DNA from: Urophycis tenuis
Lineage: Eukaryota > Chordata > Actinopteri > Gadiformes > Phycidae
Assembly (NCBI GenBank): GCA_036785325.1
Contig: JAXIVH010000007.1
Coordinates: forward strand, 501,035-565,034
Length of the DNA: 64,000 nucleotides
Reading direction: 5' to 3'
Shown here one piece after another: positions 23,801-27,981 of this stretch. Within the stretch, counting starts at the first letter, position 1, and each line of letters starts with the position of its first letter. Below the pieces are notes generated by a model that was given only the letters and a program-made list of their open reading frames with translations, ran no database searches and had not been told where the DNA came from. The position numbers and the translations under genes were made by a program.

Positions 23801-26800
23801 GGTCCTCTCTCCTCTGGTCCTCTACTCTGGTCCTCTACTCTGGTCCTCTCTCCTCTGGTCCTCTACTCTGGTCCTCTCTCCTCTGGTCCTCTACTCTGGT
23901 CCTCTCTCCTCTGGTCCTCTACTCTGGTCCTCTCTCCTCTGGTCCTCTACTCTGGTCCTCTCTCCTCTGGTCCTCTCTCCTCTGGTCCTCTCTCCTCTGG
24001 TCCTCTACTCTGGTCCTCTACTCTGGTCCTCTCCTCTGGTCCTCTCTCCTCTGGTCCTCTACTCTGGTCCTCTCTCCTCTGATCCTCTCTCCTCTGGTCC
24101 TCTACTCTGGTCCTCTACTCTGGTCCTCTACTCTGGTCCTCTCTCTTCTGGTCCTCTCTCTTCTGGTCCTCTCTCTTCTGGTCCTCTCCTCTGGTCCTCT
24201 CTCCTCTGGTCCTCTCTCCTCTGGTCCTCTCTCCTCTGATCCTCTCCTCTGGTCCTCTCTCCTCTGGTCCTCTCTCCTCTGGTCCTCTCCTCTGGTCCTC
24301 TCCTCTGGTCCCCTCCTCTGGTCCTCTCCTCTGGTCCTCTCTCTTCTGGTCCTCTACTCTGGTCCTCTCTCCTCTGGTCCTCTCCTCTGGTCCTCTCTCT
24401 TCTGGTCCTCTACTCTGGTCCTCTCTCCTCTGGTCCTCTCCTCTGGTCCTCTACTCTGGTCCTCTACTCTGGCCCTCTCTCCTCTGGTCCTCTACTCTGG
24501 TCCTCTACTCTGGTCCTCTCTCCTCTGGTCCTCTCCTCTGGTCCAAGTGCCTGGTTGCATGGGAATGTGTTTCGATGCCTCTGGTGTTTTTGTTTCTTTG
24601 GCAGGTTGTCTTGGCTGCCAGGAAACACTCAAGATTCCACAACCTGTCCTTTTCTTAAATATGTCTTGCTACGCGCGTGATGAAATTGATAAATCGTATC
24701 AGCAAACAAGGTTACAAGCAATTTCTCGACTTTGCACGCAGTAAACACGAGCTCTCTTTAGCTGCGAGGCGGCTGTTCGCCTTTTCTCCAGCAGGCGTCG
24801 CTAAGGTGCAGGTTTTGCTATAAGACTGGAAAATGTTCTATATGTGATGTGAGTGCTGGATGTTTATTGTTGTGTGCAACAGTGATGACCTACATGATTG
24901 GTACTGTTCGGAGCACTGTACTGAGTAGAGAGACATATTTGCCACTGCCTGGTGAATTGTGAGTGGTTAAAAGGCATTGTTGTCATTATTGTGAGCTTGT
25001 GGGCATTTCGCTGCACTTTTTGTGCCTTGTTTCCGACCAGGGTAGTGTTTTGAGCCAAAATGTCATTCACCAGTGCGATTGATGTAAAGAAATGACAGCA
25101 AGCCGTTATCCAGCCGACCTGTTTACATATTGTCCCGAATAAGGACTGGCCTTCAGCATGTTTGGTATTCACGTCGGACATCATCCAGAATTTAATTCCA
25201 AACTTGTCAGGTTTGTTAGCCGTGTGACGCCGTGTTAGCCAGCGCGCTTCTGAAGTGGACAGCTGTGGAAATTGCTCAGATATCGGCGCAAATTGATTTC
25301 TCTGCGCTTGCTCAGCCTGTGTATTCTTCTTTCATGATGTATTCTTCTTGCATGATTTATTCCTGAACTTTTGTCTAGACTCGGTATCTATGAATAAAAT
25401 GTGCCCTTAATCAGCCGACCAGAAGTCCTCCAGGTTCCTGCCACCCGTACCAAAGATCTCCTCGTTGTCTTGCATCCTCAAATGCGCTCTCCATCTTCCC
25501 CTTCATTCGCAGGGTCGCCCTCAGACTCTTGACTCGCCAATACCTTGACACAGCACGTCTAAAAAACGTTGCATGTTGTCTGTCTCCCCGCGCGCCTCCC
25601 AACAGTGTGGTTCCGACTGTAATTGTTGCGTAAGCCCCCCCCCCCCCCCCCCCTCTGGCAGGCTGACGTAGGCTGGTGTAGCCGTACCACTGCGTGGTCA
25701 GAAAGACAGCCACACATGTAGCCATGCTGGTAACAATGCCATTAGCACAGCGGCCCTCATCCTCATCACCCTCATCATCAGTTGAAGGTATACCGGTTCA
25801 CACTGGTGTCTGTGGCTTTGGCTTGTCACGTCATCTTTCACCGTTACCGTGAGAAAGATGTGACAGTTGGTAATGAGTGGAATGTGCCTCTTTTGTTATT
25901 GGCGCCTTCCCCCCCCCCCCCCCCTCCCCCATCCAGCGCTGAGGAGAAGCTGGCCACAGCGCTCACCAAAGAACCTCACGGCTTGTCTTACGTAATGGGC
26001 GGTGAGGCTTTACAATGGCGGCGGCAGCAGCTCTGCCTCCTCATGATCTGTGTGTTTATCGGCAGTCACGATAGTCAAACATGGCGTCCACGTGTGCTGA
26101 CGTCCGCGCGGCCGGAGTGGTTTGACTCCGCAGGCAGTCGACCCAACGCAATACAACGTCCTTTGTGTGAGACTCGTAGCGGTTACTCAGGTTGCTTTAG
26201 CTACAGCCCACGCATGCGGTTGGCGCCATTAATCCGGGCCTCTGTTCACACAGGCATTGAGGCGACGAATGGCGAACACGTAAATATCATGCGTTCAGGT
26301 GTGACGACGACCGCAACGGTACCAGACAGACGTCCACTGAAGCACAACATGCGTATGGACACGGCTGTGACAAAATGTTGCCACGCTTGCGCAACATTTG
26401 GTTACCCAACGCTGAGATGCATAATTGAACTCGGAGGCATCATTTGCCTATTTTGATAAGCTATTGAGGAGTATAAACCACCTTTTCATCACGTTATGAA
26501 TAACGTGCATCGGGAGTTGAATCCTACTTGTAAATTGCGAGCACATGACGGTATAAGATATATACAGTATTCATATGACAGTAACTGTGTTTTGGTGATT
26601 TGGTCAAATGCAGTGGAGAGTGGGCCACAGACTCCGTGCAGCACTGCGTTCCATCTAGTGGCGTCCCGGCGCCACTGCAGCGGGTGCCTCCTTCGCAACG
26701 TCGCCGCGCCGCCGCCGTTGTCTCAAAACCCAATGTAATGTGGTGTGTGTCCTCCGGTCCCTTGCAGAATCGAGGCGTGTTCATGTTCCGTATCGACAGC

Positions 26801-27981
26801 GAGCACGTGGTGGACGCCACCCGGAGCGGAGGCCTGGCCAGGTACCGTGGCGCCCCCCCCCCCCCCCTCTCAGTCGACCCGGTTCCCCCTGTGTTGCTGC
26901 CTGTGTACAGTACTGTGTACAGTGACGCGTTGTGTGCGTTGTTCTGACGGTGTGTTCTTGTTGTTCCTCTCCGCTCCGCCCCCCCCCTCCTGAAGATACA
27001 TCAACCACTCCTGCGCTCCGAACTGCGTCGCCGAGGTGGTGACCTTCGAACGAGGCTACAAGATCATCATCAGCTGCAATCGGAGGATTGAGAAAGGGGA
27101 GGAGGTACGTGCATATGTGTATATGAATGTACTGTTTCTGTGGGCGTTGTTTTTATGAGCATTACAAGTCTAGCAGCGTCCAGATCTAGCTCTTAGAGTT
27201 AGAACCGTATGACCTTCAAGCTCTCAAAACTGTCTCTCCTCTTCTCCCCTCACCTTGTCCTGTCTCTCTTCCTCCTCACCTTGTCCTGTCTCTCCTCCTG
27301 ACCTTGTCCTGTCTCTCCTCCTCACCTTGTCCTGTCTCTCCTCCCCCTCACCTTGTCCTGTCTCTCCTCCCCCTCACCTTGTCCTGTCTCTCCTCCTCCC
27401 ACTCACCTTATCCTGTCTCTCCTCCTCACCTTATCCTGTCGCTCCTCCTCACCTTATCCTGTCTCTCCCCCTCACCTTGTCCTGTTATCCTCCCCCTCAC
27501 CTTATCCTGTCTCTCACCTTGTCCTGTCTCCCCCCCTAACCTTGTCCTGTCTCTCCCCCCTCACCTTGTCCTGTCTCCCCCCCTCCCTCACCTTGTCCTG
27601 TCTCCTCCCCCTCCCTCACCTTGTCCTGTCTCTCCCCCCCATCTTGTCCTGCCTCCCCCCTCACCTTGTCCTGCCTCCCCCCCTCCCTCACCTTGTCCTG
27701 TCTCTCCCCCCTCACCTGTCCTGTCTCCCCCCCCTTCCCTCACCTTGTCCTGTCTCTCCCCCCCATCTTGTCCTGCCTCCCCCCCCCCACCTTGTCCTGT
27801 CTCCCCCCCTCCCTCACCTTGTCCTGTCTCCCCCCCTCCCTCACCTTGTCCTGTCTCCCCTCCCCCCTCACCTTGTCCCGTCCTCCAGCTGTGTTTTGAC
27901 TACCAGTTTGACACCGCCGAGGGCCAGCGCAAGATCGCTTGCCTCTGCGGCGCCAGCGAGTGCAGGAAGTGGATCAACTGA
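88..27981 (+). CDS. kmt2c: kmt2c (MLL3) histone H3K4 methyltransferase, 3' part of gene, 30 exons
   Basis: This is the 3' part of a KMT2C-type lysine methyltransferase, the catalytic subunit of the nuclear COMPASS-like complex (with WDR5, RBBP5, ASH2L, DPY30, UTX) that methylates H3K4 at enhancers. Thirty exons joined at GT-AG sites give 3,487 residues in one frame, each junction phase matching the next. Domain order: HMG box (window residues about 140-215), Pro/Gln-rich region with DPYAxPPxTPRP repeats (about 262-922), acidic region (about 1,240-1,330), coiled coils, extended PHD finger (about 2,970-3,080), FYRN, FYRC, Win-like motif, SET with RYINHSC, and post-SET CxCx4C ending RKWIN. I chose KMT2C over KMT2D because of the segments NGFATTEELA and KPQWCCHCKVV and because prkag2 is adjacent. 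The 5' exons (N-terminal PHD clusters) lie outside the window. Teleosts can carry two copies (a/b); which one this is cannot be told here. Confidence 0.95.
359..497 (+). CDS. kmt2c: kmt2c exon w2
   Basis: Met/Pro/Gly-rich segment (NPMFVRMPMMNGMMG) between ATGCAG at 353-358 and AAG|GTAACG. It enters in phase 1 and leaves in phase 2, matching both neighbours. No recognised fold; part of the disordered linker before the HMG box. Confidence 0.85.
804..1036 (+). CDS. kmt2c: kmt2c exon w3, start of HMG box
   Basis: Acceptor TTCCAG at 798-803, donor CCAG|GTTCGT. It encodes LKWEKEETLGELATVAPVLY and FPNLKEEFP, the first part of the HMG-box-like DNA-binding domain characteristic of KMT2C/D. Leaves in phase 1. 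Confidence 0.92.
1239..1312 (+). CDS. kmt2c: kmt2c exon w4, HMG box
   Basis: 74-nt exon encoding DWSTRVKQIAKLWRKASSQ, the central helix of the HMG box. Acceptor CAACAG at 1233-1238, donor GTG|GTAAGA. Ends on a codon boundary. Confidence 0.92.
1765..1962 (+). CDS. kmt2c: kmt2c exon w5, end of HMG box
   Basis: Starts QKARDNRAALRINKVQM, the end of the HMG box, and runs to ESEHEQEWKFRQ. The 198-nt exon is in phase 0 at both ends, after an intron rich in A and T runs (1313-1764). Donor CAG|GTAAGA. Confidence 0.93.
2575..4554 (+). CDS. kmt2c: kmt2c exon w6, large Pro-rich exon with DPYA repeats
   Basis: 1,980-nt phase 0/0 exon. It starts QMRQKSKQQAKIEATQKLEQ (basic coiled coil), has a short poly-Gln tract near 2655-2680, and then about 13 degenerate copies of DPYAxPPxTPRP spread to its end. 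Human KMT2C has the same long repeat-bearing exon. The segment is predicted disordered; the repeats are protein-level and ancient, unlike the intronic arrays nearby. Acceptor GCCAG at 2574, donor CAG|GTATGT. Confidence 0.95.
4674..4987 (+). CDS. kmt2c: kmt2c exon w7
   Basis: Opens RQRIRELLLKQQQQRN, a conserved helical segment of KMT2C/D containing an LLLKQ run, then becomes Pro/Gly-rich. Acceptor TTACAG at 4673, donor CCAAG|GTGGGT, phase 2. A short tandem of ACTGCAATT begins just inside the donor. Confidence 0.92.
5224..6833 (+). CDS. kmt2c: kmt2c exon w8, acidic region and LxxLL
   Basis: 1,610-nt exon. Pro/Met-rich start with the conserved QPFIELRHRHAENR, then an acidic stretch (DLENLNLDPEDGKDLDLETN, DIIAYTDPDLDD) shared by KMT2C and KMT2D, a Ser/Thr-rich linker, and a Gln-rich segment with LLLQDLLDQE, which contains an LxxLL nuclear-receptor-box pattern. 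Ends FFPNI plus one base. Donor TTG|GTAAAA; the following 93-nt intron is open in the same frame. Confidence 0.93.
6834..6926 (+). other. kmt2c: 93-nt intron of kmt2c, open in frame
   Basis: Short intron between exons w8 and w9 (donor GTAAAA, acceptor TTTTAG). Its length is 31 codons and it contains no stop in the reading frame, so retention would insert 31 residues without breaking the protein. It is removed in the homology-based model because the exon junction rebuilds the conserved FFPNI...DFDAITD segment. Confidence 0.8.
6927..7062 (+). CDS. kmt2c: kmt2c exon w9
   Basis: Encodes DFDAITDPIMKAKMVALKG and KVMVQNNMGMSPMVMN, a highly conserved KMT2C/D block. Acceptor TTTTAG at 6926; a second in-frame AG nine bases downstream (6935) could also be used and would remove three residues. 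Phase 1 in, phase 2 out. Confidence 0.92.
7063..7423 (+). other. kmt2c intron, unique AT-rich sequence
   Basis: 361-nt intron with no recognisable repeat or gene. Confidence 0.6.
7424..7490 (+). CDS. kmt2c: kmt2c exon w10
   Basis: 67-nt exon reading RFPPGAVPHCPETAPIPPQV then VGQ; the end matches the human GQVV region only loosely. Acceptor TTAAAG at 7423, donor CAG|GTAATC. The phases fit both neighbours. Confidence 0.82.
7716..7776 (+). CDS. kmt2c: kmt2c exon w11
   Basis: 61-nt exon encoding DGKLTQVARPNPPNFGPGFV, close to the conserved RPNPPNFGPGF segment. Acceptor GTTAG at 7715, donor TCA|GTAAGT, leaving one base of an Asn codon. Confidence 0.9.
7907..8139 (+). CDS. kmt2c: kmt2c exon w12, coiled coil
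   Basis: Encodes QYEEWLQETQQLLQMQQKFL and SKKALSAKQRTAKKAG, the long coiled coil conserved throughout KMT2C/D. Acceptor CCTAG at 7906, donor CAG|GTCCTT (weak +3 to +6 bases). Phase 0 out. Confidence 0.95.
8391..10190 (+). CDS. kmt2c: kmt2c exon w13, coiled coils and LxxLL
   Basis: 1,800-nt phase 0/0 exon. Starts IRKQQKEHAELIEEYR (end of the coiled coil), then a Met/Pro-rich stretch with a 12-bp tandem repeat (8746-8890), the coiled coil NPFSEGFQERERRERLREQQ, the conserved SLIQLYSNIIPDEKGKKK, and ELLKHLLKNK with an LxxLL pattern. Donor GGG|GTGAGT. Confidence 0.95.
8746..8890 (+). repeat. kmt2c: Coding 12-bp minisatellite in kmt2c exon w13
   Basis: About 12 tandem copies of CAGATGCCCCCG, CAGATGCCCCAG or close variants, read as QMPP or QMPQ. 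The unit is a multiple of three, so the frame is kept. Copy number is likely polymorphic. Confidence 0.92.
10191..10531 (+). other. kmt2c intron with GA and G-rich tracts
   Basis: 341-nt intron holding a GA-rich tract (10218-10246) and a G-rich run (10317-10342); nothing else recognised. Confidence 0.6.
10532..10726 (+). CDS. kmt2c: kmt2c exon w14, Lys-rich; its 3' end seeds a minisatellite
   Basis: 195-nt exon encoding a Lys/Arg-rich segment (EKKKEKKKRTPKGG, YKKRKKEGED), probably a nuclear-localisation region, ending VMTQIKQ. Donor CAG|GTAAAC. The last roughly 12-24 nt with the donor are repeated about 21 more times in the following intron, so the true donor among them is assigned from homology (human THLKQQL). 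Confidence 0.9.
10712..11395 (+). repeat. Minisatellite repeating the kmt2c exon w14 end and its 5' splice site
   Basis: About 22 units, the first being the authentic junction CAGATCAAACAG|GTAAAC. Proximal units are about 20-30 bp (GATCAAACAGGTAAACAACA and variants). Distal units (11115-11395) are about 36 bp and include more of the exon end (AATGTGATGACACAGATC against exon AACGTGATGACACAGATC). Most copies keep GTAAAC. The third base from the exon end varies (CAG, CTG, CGG). Confidence 0.95.
11396..12986 (+). other. Rest of the kmt2c intron before exon w15
   Basis: About 1.6 kb of mostly unique AT-rich sequence. It contains short A runs (12148-12160, 12403-12417) and no recognisable gene or mobile element. 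Confidence 0.55.
12987..13151 (+). CDS. kmt2c: kmt2c exon w15
   Basis: 165-nt phase 0/0 exon reading QLSMLPLMEPLIGVNLAHFA and SDYYSQLAYK, clearly the human QLSLLPLMEPIIGVNFAHF exon. The acceptor is a CAGCAG (NAGNAG) site at 12984-12989, so one Gln may be optional. Donor AAG|GTAAGA. Confidence 0.93.
13536..13874 (+). repeat. Minisatellite repeating the kmt2c exon w16 3' splice site
   Basis: About eight units of roughly 42-46 bp. Each contains TATCTATAGCAGAGAC or TATCCATAGCAGAGAC followed by GGTTGACATGGTGTTATTAT or a variant. The last unit is the authentic acceptor CCATAG|CAGAG and runs five bases into the exon. Two units share a diverged middle (GTTGATATCATGTTATAATC), showing higher-order duplication. 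Confidence 0.93.
13870..13999 (+). CDS. kmt2c: kmt2c exon w16
   Basis: Encodes NLSNPPTPPASLPPTPPP and INGFATTEELASKAA, diagnostic of KMT2C. The acceptor is CCATAG|CAGAG, the last of about eight tandem copies of the same sequence upstream; a second AG three bases on (CAG) makes a NAGNAG choice. Donor ATGG|GTATGC, phase 1. Confidence 0.92.
14259..14406 (+). CDS. kmt2c: kmt2c exon w17
   Basis: Encodes DLLARAIAQGPKTVDVPASL and PTPPHNNQEEL, near-identical to human KMT2C. Acceptor CACACAG at 14258, donor CAG|GTAACC, phase 2. Confidence 0.95.
14772..14801 (+). repeat. (CA)n microsatellite in kmt2c intron
   Basis: About 15 CA units in the 14407-16290 intron. The rest of that intron holds the transposase-like fragment, its tandem repeat, and a C run then A run at 16186-16212. 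Confidence 0.9.
15079..15700 (+). pseudogene. Degenerate transposase-like fragment (hAT-type, tentative) in a kmt2c intron
   Basis: Two open stretches in different frames meet at an A13 run (15536-15548): one ending at 15537 (AFLTEHDLSFTMAQPLVDL, NQHASYLNTYGFSPAV) and one from about 15550 (AKFSMKIDEATILNMDKIVN, LVCFFDVDVAKVTTQHIANK). The pattern of a helical segment followed by FSMKIDEAT and a V(L)V-F-D strand resembles hAT-superfamily transposase-derived proteins common in fish. It is too short and broken to be active. The family call rests on remembered pattern similarity only; no terminal repeats were found. Confidence 0.5.
15703..15892 (+). repeat. 30-bp tandem repeat inside the transposase-like fragment
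   Basis: About six copies of ACCACCCAAAGCCTCCACTA plus CTTCACTGA or a close variant, directly after the transposase-like frame and in frame with it. It reads PPKAST with FTE or FTG, ending at TAA near 15892. The array is probably later than the insertion. Confidence 0.85.
16291..16475 (+). CDS. kmt2c: kmt2c exon w18
   Basis: Encodes RDTPDSFVPSSSPESVAGAE and ISRYPDLTRIKEEP, matching human KMT2C. Acceptor CCACAG at 16290, donor AAAG|GTACGC, phase 1. The next intron (16476-17001) is mostly a 27-bp minisatellite. Confidence 0.95.
16500..16950 (+). repeat. 27-bp GC-rich minisatellite filling a kmt2c intron
   Basis: About 17 units of GGTAGAGGGCGTAGGACC plus CGGCCGGG or variants (CATGGCCAGGA, CGTGGCCAGGA). 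It takes up most of the 526-nt intron 16476-17001. The unit is a multiple of three, so long spurious open frames appear on both strands. Confidence 0.95.
17002..17138 (+). CDS. kmt2c: kmt2c exon w19
   Basis: Encodes LRDIKTEPSGMFFGAPYGP and GLVSVAITLRPAAAE, matching human NDIKTEPG and GLISVAITLHPTAAE. Acceptor CCACAG at 17001, donor GAG|GTGAGA, phase 0. Confidence 0.95.
17275..17563 (+). CDS. kmt2c: kmt2c exon w20
   Basis: Encodes NITGVVAAISDLLCVKIPSS then YQVSS and a Pro/Gly-rich tail. Human KMT2C reads NISSVVAAFSDLLHVRIPNS at this point. Acceptor ACCAG at 17274, donor CCGG|GTGAGA, phase 1. Confidence 0.94.
17841..17868. repeat. Perfect 28-bp palindrome
   Basis: GGGAATGTGAAGTC followed immediately by its exact reverse complement, centred on the SalI-type GTCGAC. 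There is no loop and no mismatch. It lies in the kmt2c intron 17564-19646 between exons w20 and w21. Confidence 0.97.
18062..18915 (+). repeat. 36-38-bp GC-rich minisatellite in kmt2c intron
   Basis: About 23 units built from GCAAAGACATAGAGGGCCAC and GAGAGTGCACGCCCCC, with point variants (ACACAGGGCC, GCGAGAGCGC). The copies touch with no unique spacers, so it is not a CRISPR-like array. The remainder of the intron (18916-19646) is unique sequence with a T run at 19417-19443. Confidence 0.95.
19647..19786 (+). CDS. kmt2c: kmt2c exon w21
   Basis: Encodes KPQWCCHCKVVVLGSGVQKS, the small Cys/His cluster upstream of the extended PHD finger that marks KMT2C; KMT2D lacks it. Acceptor TTGTAG at 19646, donor CGG|GTACTA (weak), phase 0. 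Confidence 0.93.
20047..20157 (+). CDS. kmt2c: kmt2c exon w22
   Basis: 111-nt phase 0/0 exon reading GNMVFCSHSCFLLFSSSSSQ, equivalent to human DIVFCSNNCFILYSSTAQ. Acceptor ATCAG at 20046. Donor AAG|GTATAT; an alternative donor CCAAG|GTCAAC lies about 20 nt upstream. Confidence 0.9.
20339..21467 (+). CDS. kmt2c: kmt2c exon w23: extended PHD finger and FYRN
   Basis: 1,129-nt exon. After QYSNNMSSLDVHCLAQLQP come the extended PHD finger from 20762 (CCFCHQLGDG, LNLDADAWVHLNCALWSSEV, CAFCQRTGATSGCHRLRCTN, YHFTCALQ) and FYRN (FAVFRRVYVQRDEARQIAS, FPVGYEACRIYWS, CRYVCSVEE). The zinc-binding Cys/His pattern is intact. Almost every third codon position is G or C. Acceptor CCCCAG at 20338, donor AAAG|GTACCA, phase 1. 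Long open frames on the opposite strand are GC-rich shadows. Confidence 0.97.
21949..22085 (+). CDS. kmt2c: kmt2c exon w24: FYRC
   Basis: Encodes GVWDKVLGPVAERRTESDTL and LFPVYLKGEDLFGLTISAV, the FYRC domain that packs with FYRN. Acceptor CTCCAG at 21948. Donor TCG|GTTTGT (weak), phase 0. Confidence 0.95.
22203..22345 (+). CDS. kmt2c: kmt2c exon w25: end of FYRC and Win-like motif
   Basis: Encodes LPGVEACERYSFRYGRNPLM then ELPLKFNPAGSARAQPR. The last part aligns with the WDR5-interaction (Win) motif, GCARSEP in human KMT2C and KMT2D. The core Arg is kept, but the neighbours are S-A-R-A-Q-P. Acceptor CACCAG at 22202, donor CAG|GTAACC, phase 2. Confidence 0.94.
23192..23366 (+). CDS. kmt2c: kmt2c exon w26: pre-SET linker
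   Basis: Ends with SSQYRWMKNEWRANVYLGRS then RIQ, the start of the SET fold (human SSQYRKMKTEWKSNVYLARSRIQ). The first half is less conserved than in human. Acceptor TTTAG at 23191, donor CAG|GTGAGG, phase 0. Confidence 0.94.
23483..23599 (+). CDS. kmt2c: kmt2c exon w27: SET domain N-terminal part
   Basis: 117-nt phase 0/0 exon reading GLGLFAARDIEKQTMMIEYN then GTVLRNEVAISKEKIYRSQ. Human has EYIGTIIRNE; here Ile is Asn (AAC at 23540-23542). Acceptor CCACAG at 23482, donor CAG|GTACGC. A roughly 0.9-kb minisatellite starts about 25 nt past the donor. Confidence 0.96.
23624..24545 (+). repeat. Pyrimidine-rich minisatellite (CTCTGGTCCT) in kmt2c SET-domain intron
   Basis: About 920 bp of CTCTGGTCCTCTACTCTGGT, CCTCTCTCCTCTGGT and CCTCTCCTCTGGT units, a composite of 13-, 15- and 18-bp steps, starting about 25 nt after the exon w27 donor. 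The + strand is almost free of A, so the strands are strongly asymmetric. A 431-codon open frame across it is a repeat artefact. Confidence 0.95.
24546..26767 (+). other. Rest of the long kmt2c SET-domain intron
   Basis: About 2.2 kb of unique sequence with C runs at 25637-25652 and 25911-25924. No gene, RNA or recognisable transposon. Confidence 0.55.
26768..26841 (+). CDS. kmt2c: kmt2c exon w28: SET domain
   Basis: Encodes NRGVFMFRIDSEHVVDATRS then GGLA plus two bases. Acceptor TTGCAG at 26767, donor CCAG|GTACCG, phase 2. The 3,168-nt intron before it is the longest kmt2c intron in the window. Confidence 0.96.
26996..27104 (+). CDS. kmt2c: kmt2c exon w29: SET domain catalytic core
   Basis: Encodes RYINHSCAPNCVAEVVTFER then GYKIIISCNRRIEKGEE. 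RYINHSC is the SAM-binding pseudoknot motif and is intact. Acceptor TGAAG at 26995, donor GAG|GTACGT, phase 0. Confidence 0.97.
27240..27886 (+). repeat. Pyrimidine-rich minisatellite ending at the last kmt2c 3' splice site
   Basis: About 28 units of CTCACCTTGTCCTGTCTC followed by TCCTCC or C runs, each 20-28 bp, on the + strand. The final unit (CTCACCTTGTCCCGTCCTCC) directly supplies the pyrimidine tract and AG of the exon w30 acceptor, so the array appears to have grown from the polypyrimidine tract. Confidence 0.93.
27889..27981 (+). CDS. kmt2c: kmt2c exon w30: SET C-terminus, post-SET, stop
   Basis: Last coding exon, 30 residues and TGA at 27979-27981. Reads LCFDYQFD, then the post-SET CLCGASECRKWIN with the CxCx4C zinc site. 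The first aromatic of the human CYDYKFD motif is Phe here (TTT, 27895-27897). Also diverged: human KIPCHC is KIACLC. The acceptor (CTCCAG, 27888) is the end of a pyrimidine-rich minisatellite. Confidence 0.97.
   Translation: MCFDYQFDTAEGQRKIACLCGASECRKWIN

Noticed and set aside
23449..24744. 431-codon open frame reading LLWSSTLVLSSGPL repeats
   Set aside because: Repeat artefact of the CTCTGGTCCT array; only its first part overlaps a true exon, and in another frame.
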